This document shows positions 58,210 through 64,000 of a DNA stretch of 64,000 nucleotides, one piece after another. Under the pieces are notes generated by a model. That model was not told the origin of the DNA and made no database searches. It saw only the letters and a program-made list of their open reading frames with translations. Made by a program: the position numbers and the translations under genes. This DNA is from Asterias rubens (Eukaryota; Echinodermata; Asteroidea; Forcipulatida; Asteriidae), in contig NC_047066.1 in NCBI RefSeq assembly GCF_902459465.1, forward strand, positions 18,913,047 through 18,977,046. The letters run 5' to 3'. Positions within the stretch are counted from its first letter, which is position 1, and each line of letters starts with the position of its first letter.

Positions 58210-59140
58210 AGTCTGTTTTTAAGGAACACCTTGCAAGAATGTGTATTTCAAAGGATCAGCACAAAATTATTATTGCAAGACAGCAATTGATGCAATGTAT
58301 TTGATATTGGGCGGAATCATGAAGTGCCAATTTAGTGTACACATATGTACATGTACTTCGTAGTTGCTGCATGTTATATTCAATACACAGGAAATCGTTC
58401 ACTGAGATTCACACAGTGTACAGCCCCATGTATGCACGTTGAACTTTAAAACAGGAAGTCGCCTTTTATCTTATGAAAGATTTTACTATAATATTAGGCC
58501 TATTCAGCCTTGAACTACAAACATCTACTGCCAATCTCAGTAGGACTTCCACCAAACTTTACAAATTGTTATTTGTACAGTACGTATACATTTTTGCCTC
58601 AAATCCTATACGTACCAAGTCATTATATCAGGCTTAGTAATATGAGGCATTTGTAAAAAAACAAATTATTTAATTCTAGGGAACTACATGGGTAGAGTGG
58701 TGTATTTTCAAGTACAAATGGTTTGACAAGTCTTACTTGCAAGCCTGCGTAGCCGCATTAGTGATTGCGCTATCAGGTTCAATGCATAAAACACCATACA
58801 TGTACAAGGTACTTTTGACACAAGAATTCTCAATGGTCTAAACCTGCGGAAACGTTTCAAATACCAAGTATGTACATTGAAAAACAAAAACAAAGTCTGC
58901 TTTGATCATGTCGATGGTTTGTGCATTCTAAAAATACATGATAGCTTGACCTTGCATTAAATCGGACAAACTTTTGTGTGTGCTGCATTGGCAGCTGTGC
59001 AGTATACAATGCAGTGCTTGTGAAATCATTAAAAATGGTGTTTATTCCAGATCATATTGCTGTGTACATTGACAGGTTTTGTGAAATTCAACCTCCAGAC
59101 TTACACTACAGTGTAGTGTTTTGTATTCAAACTATTATGG
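58210..59140. other. HIP1/HIP1R intron 1, unclassified part
   Basis: No gene, no member of the families named above. Confidence 0.45.
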
Positions 59141-59146
59141 TATAGG

Positions 59147-59532
59147 TTAAAGGCAGTGGACACTATTGGTAATTACTCAAAATAATTATTGGCATAAAAC
59201 CTTTCTTGGTGCCAGTAATGGGGAGAGGTTGATGGTATAAAACATTGTGAGAAACGGCTCCCTCTGACATGACATAGTTTTCGAGAAAGAAATAATTTTC
59301 CACGAATTTGATTTCGAGATCTCAGATTTAGAACTTGAGGTCTCGAAATCAACCATCTAAACGCACACGACTTCGTTTGACAAGTGTTATTTTTCTTTCA
59401 TTATTATCTCGCAACTTCGATGACCGTTTGAGCTCAAATTTTCACAGGTTTGTTATTTTATGCATATGTTGAGATACACCAACTGTGAAGGCTAGTCTCT
59501 TTGACAATTACCAATAGTGTCCACTGTCTTAA
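59147..59532 (+). repeat. family A element, TTAA-flanked
   Basis: AGGCAGTGGACACTATTGG and CCAATAGTGTCCACTGTC tips. GAGATCTCA/GAGGTCTCG hairpin. Close in sequence to the 54447 copy. Confidence 0.92.
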
Positions 59533-59787
59533 TGCTTGATGTGTCACTATTTAATATTATGGCAGATCAGATTGGATTGAATTACAGAGTGTGCTAATCA
59601 GTGCTGGGCCCAATTTCATTGCACTGACATGACTGAGTGATATAATGTACAGTGTATCATGTACATTGTATGCATCAAAAGTCTGCTCTGTAGGTACCTG
59701 TAGTTAAATGTTGTAACAACAGAGCATTATGAGCCATGCAATTTGGCTGTAGTAGTGCTCCGTAACTGGTTTGTATTATAATGTACC

Positions 59788-59921
59788 CGGGGTGGATTTC
59801 ACAAAGAGTTAAGACTAGTCTTATCTCGAGTTAGGACGAGTTACTCGTCCTAACTTAGGACTAGCCATATGTTTTTAATATCTCCTAGGACTAGTCCTAA
59901 CTCTTTGTGAAATTGGCCCCA
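59788..59921. repeat. family C palindrome
   Basis: GGGGTGGATTTCACAAAGAG and CTCTTTGTGAAATTGGCCCC tips; TCTCGAGTTAGGACGAG inside. Confidence 0.9.
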
Positions 59922-59937
59922 GGGTTACTAAAATGTT

Positions 59938-60010
59938 TAAAGCGCTTTAAGAAATCTTTGGTGTATAAAGCGCTATATAAAAATTGATTGTTATTATTAT
60001 TAATATTATG
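59938..60010 (+). mobile_element. LINE/SINE 3'-tail remnant
   Basis: AAAGCGCTTTAAGAAATC, AAAGCGCTATATAAAAATTG and a TTATTATTATTA tail, as at the ends of CR1/L2 elements. Confidence 0.6.
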
Positions 60011-60302
60011 TGGGCCCTACACTCTGTGGAAGGTTTAAAATTTGTACTGTGTTCATACATGTATGTAAATTTAGTGAACAGACAAACAATGCAGACAAAA
60101 GAAAATCACAATATTTACACAAACAGGTCAAGAAAGTAGGTTTGCTAAGCACAAAAGTGCAGGCACTGTGTCAGTCACCATACACTGTGTGGCGTGTCAT
60201 GGTCCAACTGTGATTCAGCCTACCTGGATAGATAACAAGTTATTTACAAAAGAAGTGCAAACAGAACAATCACAAATTGAGTGATAAAAACGAACACACT
60301 AA

Positions 60303-60749
60303 GTAAACAAACAATCAAACAGACCTGCCGTAGACAATGCAGTCAATGAACAGAAAAAGAAGAGGAAAGAAAGAAGAAAGCAAACTACATAATGTACAAG
60401 TAGTATGACTATAGCCCCTTTCACACGAGAGCAATTTAGCAAGGGTCCCTTGTAAACAAACAATCAAACTACATAATAGCCCCTTTCACACGAGAGCAAT
60501 TTAGCAAGGGTCCCTTGTAAACAAACAATCAAACTACATAATGTACAAGTAGTATGACTATAGCCCCTTTCACACGAGAGCAATTTAGCAAGGGTCCCTT
60601 GTAAACAAACAATCAAACAGACCTGCCGTAGACAATGCAGTCAATGAACAGAAAAAGAAGAGGAAAGAAAGAAGAAAGCAAACTACATAATGTACAAGTA
60701 GTATGACTATAGCCCCTTTCACACGAGAGCAATTTAGCAAGGGTCCCTT
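60303..60749. repeat. tandem array of 149-, 65-, 84- and 149-bp units
   Basis: Four units start GTAAACAAACAATCAAAC (60303, 60452, 60517, 60601) and end GGGTCCCTT. The 84-bp unit is the 149-bp unit minus the 65 bases between two CAAAC words; the 65-bp unit has lost a further 19 bases. The copies appear identical otherwise, so the array is very recent or an assembly artefact. Each unit ends in the left tip of the family E element. Confidence 0.93.
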
Positions 60750-60948
60750 GCTAAATTGTAGCATGGTTGTAAGATTTGACAATTATGCACTTCGTGTGAA
60801 AGGACACAAATTTTTTGGAGTGTCCGGGTCCCTTGTCAAATCTTGTCCAACATTGCTTCATTTTGTCGGAGGTCCGGACCTACGACAAAATCTAACATTA
60901 GCGGCAGTTTTGACCAAGGACATGGGCTACATCATCGTGTGAAAGGAA
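60414..60948 (+). repeat. family E element with amplified left tip
   Basis: AGCCCCTTTCACACGAGAGC is present four times (at the ends of the tandem units), while the right tip CATCGTGTGAAAGGAATCC occurs once. Only the last left tip runs on into the body (GCTAAATTGTAGCATGG). Confidence 0.8.
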
Positions 60949-60949
60949 T

Positions 60950-62080
60950 CCTTGTTTATTGAACGACGACCTATAGGTGAAAATGCCCATACAGCGCATG
61001 CTATTGTGGGTGCTATCTTGTCCAACTACATGTACAATGTAGCAATTTTTTACCCTGTCCTCTGCGCGGAGCACAAGTTATCGAAATATTCACAGCTGTC
61101 CCATGCTGACCACAGTTAATATTTTTCTCATAAAATTACTATGAGGATCTAGCCTTCGATGCTGTCTTTCAAAATACAAAACATCAAGATTCAAATCAGA
61201 TGTTTAATAACTGGAGCCTGAAGTATGTAAAAGGACACCATAAAGTGTAGCACGAGTTACCATGGAATTGCCAACATTATTACACAGGGTACCATTTAGT
61301 TCCGGCATGGTTCCGTTAAATTACACTCATGTACATGCACTCCACAGTCTGACAGTATGTAAAGTGCAGAAGTTTTATCCGGTCTTTACAAAGTTCAGAG
61401 TACAATGAAATTCTTCTTAGAAACTCCTCCAGTGGATGTACCTTGACCCACTTTATTTACTTACTTTAATAAAAACCAAGGTTATAAAAACATTCAGTGA
61501 TACAATGCAACACAATAAACAGGTTAGTCCAATGGAGATTTCTACCTCCATGGTTCAATAGAAACGTACATAGAATAAAGGTGGCACAATATAAGTCCAT
61601 TCACAGCATGCAGTGTGAGATTGTTTAAAACCTTTTTATTTTTTGACATGTTGTCATGGAAATTTGTATTCAAAGCACTACGTATTATACGTATGCAGCA
61701 TGGTCATTAGTCATATTTAATAGGCTAATGAAATGATAAATAATGTAAACCCTCATTGAACCCCTCCACAATACACCGCCACTCAATGCGCATCTACCAT
61801 TTCCACCATGTGTCAGTTCATTCCGTATGTTACATTATGACTCTCAAAAATGGCATAAAGGACTAGGCGAGTGTACAAGTGCACTGCACGATACATTGTG
61901 TAGGTTTCTTCTGTTCGTATTGAAGGTTTGAATCCTACCAAGCTAACCATTGCTTTCACAATGGCTAGAAATTAGAATTTATTATTTTCATCTACTTTGA
62001 ATGAAAGTTTCTTGATTTGTGCAATTCATACAGTACGTACGGGTACATGAATACGTACATATGTATGGAGTAGAAGTCCA
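60950..62080. other. HIP1/HIP1R intron 1, unclassified part
   Basis: Single-copy-looking, AT-rich, no gene and no recognised repeat. Confidence 0.45.
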
Positions 62081-62084
62081 TGGC

Positions 62085-62459
62085 TTAACGATACTGGACA
62101 CTATTGGTAATTGTTGAAGACCAGTCTTCTCAACATATACATAAAATAACAAACCTGTGAAAATTTGAGCTCAATTGGTCATCGAACTCACGAGATAATA
62201 ATGAAAGAAAAAAAAACACCCTTGTCACACGAAGTTGTGTGCGTTTAGATGGTTGATTTAGAGACCTCAAGTTCTAAATCTGAGGTCTCAAAATCAAATT
62301 CGTGGAAAATTACTTCTTTCTCGAAAACTTTGGCACTTCAGAGGGAGCCGTTTCTCACAATGTTTTATACCATCAACTTCTCCCCAGTACTCGTCACCAA
62401 GAAAGGTTTTATGCTAATAAATATTTTGAGTAATTACCAATAGTGTCCACGGCCTTTAA
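62085..62459 (-). repeat. family A element, TTAA-flanked
   Basis: Minus strand: AGGCCGTGGACACTATTGG at the start and CCAATAGTGTCCAGTATCG at the end, TTAA at both edges, GAGACCTCA/TGAGGTCTC hairpin. Confidence 0.9.
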
Positions 62460-62924
62460 GCCAATGTTTGTGTTATGACGATGAGATTGGCTGTTGCCAG
62501 CTTGCCATTTAGGCCTTCATGTACATGTGTACATCCCCTTGTGGGAGTTTCTGGCGTTCCCTCGACAGGAAGATCATCTAAACAAACAATCAAACATACC
62601 ATTGCTAGTATTAAGTGGAAACCCCATGTCTTGTGTATTGTTAACTTGAAGTTGCCACAGTCTCCTGTGGATTTTGTGTAAAGGGCCAGTTTGGCAGTCC
62701 TGAGAGTACAGGGTTTTCCTTTACTTTTTCAGTGACTAATAGCCAGCAGGAATAGTAAGCTACATAATTTGTCACCGTCTGTCAGCTTTTTATTCTTGAA
62801 ATGAAATTGTCCAATATGCTTTTTCAAACTGAACTAGCCAGCCGGATCACTTGGAGTGAATTTCGATTGGTCCTCGGGTATTTTCATGTTGGACGACTGT
62901 TTAGGGAGAATGCTTGAAGGGGCA

Positions 62925-63232
62925 CAGCAGTTTTCCCTCTTGTAAATTTAGGCACTTCTATGAGGAAAATGTAAATTTGGTATTTAAACCTTGCAAAGGG
63001 CACCACATCATAAGCACAGGGCACCATGGCAATTGCTGTGGGTGTCGCGTGTTAATTCAAGTCCTGCTGGAGATATACTGAATACAGGCCTGATACAAGC
63101 ACAGAGGCAACCCTGGTCATTGCCTTGGTGCCCTTGAAATGCTCTTAGTAGAAATTTACAATTTCATCATAGGACATGTGTAGGGTGCCCTTTACCAAGG
63201 AGATAATGCCTTGGTGCCCTTGCCCTGACAAT
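62925..63232 (+). repeat. family L repeats, two adjoining copies
   Basis: CATGGCAATTGCTGTGGGTG and TGCAAAGGGCACCACATC in the first; CATTGCCTTGGTGCCCTTG and ATGCCTTGGTGCCCTTGCCC in the second (from about 63105). Confidence 0.7.
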
Positions 63233-63263
63233 AATTGATTACTTTTTCTTTATTCATTTTGGT

Positions 63264-63423
63264 TTTTTACCCATACACCGATGTGTGTTAGCACTGTATA
63301 GGTACTCTTTCCCGAGTCCTGTGAAAAAATATCACAGGCATAATACTCGGGTGGGATTCGAACCCACGATCCTTGCAATTCTAGAGCAGTGTCTTACCAA
63401 CTACACTACCGAGATTGCCAAGT
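63264..63423 (-). mobile_element. SINE-S2 with tRNA-like head
   Basis: Minus strand: GGCAATCTCGGTAGTGTAGT, GGTAAGACACTGC and CGTGGGTTCGAATCCCACCC give A- and B-box-like words, followed by CGAGTATTATGCCTGTG and AGTGCTAACACACATCGGTG. The anticodon-arm stem is imperfect, so not a tRNA gene. It ends 38 bp before HIP1/HIP1R exon 2. Confidence 0.8.
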
Positions 63424-63461
63424 AGCTAAATGAATCTTATTTTTTCTTTGTTTCTTTTCAG

Positions 63462-63525
63462 AATATCAGTGTCACCAAAGCCATCAACACTGTTGAGGTG
63501 CCTGTCAAGGAGAAACATGCAAGAA
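63462..63525 (+). CDS. HIP1R: HIP1/HIP1R-family protein, second coding exon
   Basis: Acceptor TTTCTTTTCAG. It encodes NISVTKAINTVEVPVKEKHAR, with one base of the next codon, before the donor GTATCC. The match to human HIP1/HIP1R (ISISKAINTQEAPVKEKHAR) is close and marks the start of the ANTH domain. The frame would run on as SILYKIILGNTMQ, in which IILG recalls HIP1R (RIILGTHHEKG), but the similarity then ends, so I place the exon end at 63525. The rest of the gene lies beyond the window. Confidence 0.9.
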
Positions 63526-63679
63526 GTATCCTTTATAAAATAATACTTGGCAACACTATGCAAGAAATCTCTTGTTTGAAAGAGGGTAATAGACCCTTTA
63601 AAAATGTTTAGTTCCCTTTAAAAAGGGAACTTATGACCTTTGGTTTTGGGAATCGTCCGATTTTTTTACTACTATAAAA

Positions 63680-64000
63680 AACAAGTCTCCTGACGATGAC
63701 TAGATCAAGCTAGTCGAAATGTTGAGACCAAACCCAAGAACTGACTCCACGGCAGTACAGTTAATTACAATCCTATAAGCTAAAGTAGTAGCCCCAGCCT
63801 ATTTCTATACCATCCGCCCAGGTAATAGTTAATAAGCAGGACAGTTCTTGTCAGAACTGAGAAGTCTCCCGAACACCCAAACAATCTACTCCGCGGTAGT
63901 AGAATTAAGTAAGACAGTTCTCTAAGAACAAACTCTAGCAAGTAGTCACACACATGGTGTTACCGCAAACCAAATATATATAAAAAACAAACAAACCTGT
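63680..64000 (+). repeat. family J copy or copies
   Basis: CTGACGAT, GACTAG, CTAGTC, GAAATGTTGAG at 63690-63726, then AGGACAGTTCTTGTCAGAAC and CATGGTGTTACCGCAAACC near the right edge. Confidence 0.7.

Noticed and set aside
63350..63423. tRNA gene on the minus strand
   Set aside because: SINE-S2 head: arms are imperfect and the same tail recurs at 16850, 24276 and 31216.

Overview
The window is eukaryotic: short coding exons with GT-AG introns, very long introns, and a background packed with short inverted-repeat elements, tRNA-derived SINEs and decayed LINE pieces. Gene content points to a marine invertebrate, most likely an echinoderm and probably a sea star. The reasons are an RNF43/ZNRF3 orthologue with a conserved cytoplasmic serine-rich motif, an ApaH-like phosphatase (a gene vertebrates lack), and dense TTAA-flanked miniature elements. 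The taxon is an inference, not something I can prove from the sequence.

Four genes are supported, all on the + strand. (1) An RNF43/ZNRF3-type transmembrane E3 ubiquitin ligase, six exons between 14676 and 34904; its signal peptide and first protease-associated-domain exons are not in the window. (2) An ApaH-like metallophosphatase (ALPH) with an uninterrupted coding exon at 45876-46703. (3) A complete four-exon TMEM17 (ciliary transition-zone membrane protein), 48344-52411. (4) The first two coding exons (55470-55544 and 63462-63525) of a HIP1/HIP1R-family clathrin/actin adaptor, which runs off the right edge. These genes share no obvious pathway: Wnt-receptor turnover, nucleotide/RNA-cap hydrolysis, ciliary gating and endocytosis. 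Operon logic does not apply here.

Everything else is repeats. I use these family letters. A: TTAA-flanked miniature element of about 380 bp starting AGGCAGTGGACACTATTGG (14 copies or pieces). B: 272-281 bp fold-back built from CCAGTTGAAC words (3 copies). C: GGGGTGGATTTCACAAAG palindrome. D: GGGCCCAATTTCATAG fold-back. E: CCCCTTTCACACGAGAGC element. F: long fold-back with a TTTGACTCC palindromic centre and a right end reading ACGTGTTCCTTTAA. G: 510-520 bp element with two hairpins, present twice in opposite orientation. H: AAGCCCGGTTCATACTTCC element. I: CATTCATAAATACC element with GC-rich core, two good copies in opposite orientation. J: repeat carrying a CUGANGA-stem-GAAA motif. K: TTTCCGTATGGCGCCACC element. 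L: GTGCCCTTGCC-type repeat. SINE-S1 is tRNA-Leu(CAA)-like, S2 and S3 have other tRNA-like heads.

Layout: 1-14.6 kb is repeat-filled, gene-free (upstream intron or intergenic), with a telomere-word minisatellite near 8 kb. 14.6-35 kb is the E3 ligase. 35-43 kb is repeats. 43-47 kb is a triple-nested transposon followed by the ALPH coding exon. 48-52.5 kb is TMEM17. 55-64 kb is the HIP1/HIP1R start with a 7.9 kb repeat-rich intron. I found no prokaryote-style system, CRISPR array or intact autonomous transposon. The most distinctive signals are the nested solo LTR in a LINE in a K element, the covarying ribozyme-like motif of family J, and family A copies whose two termini changed together.
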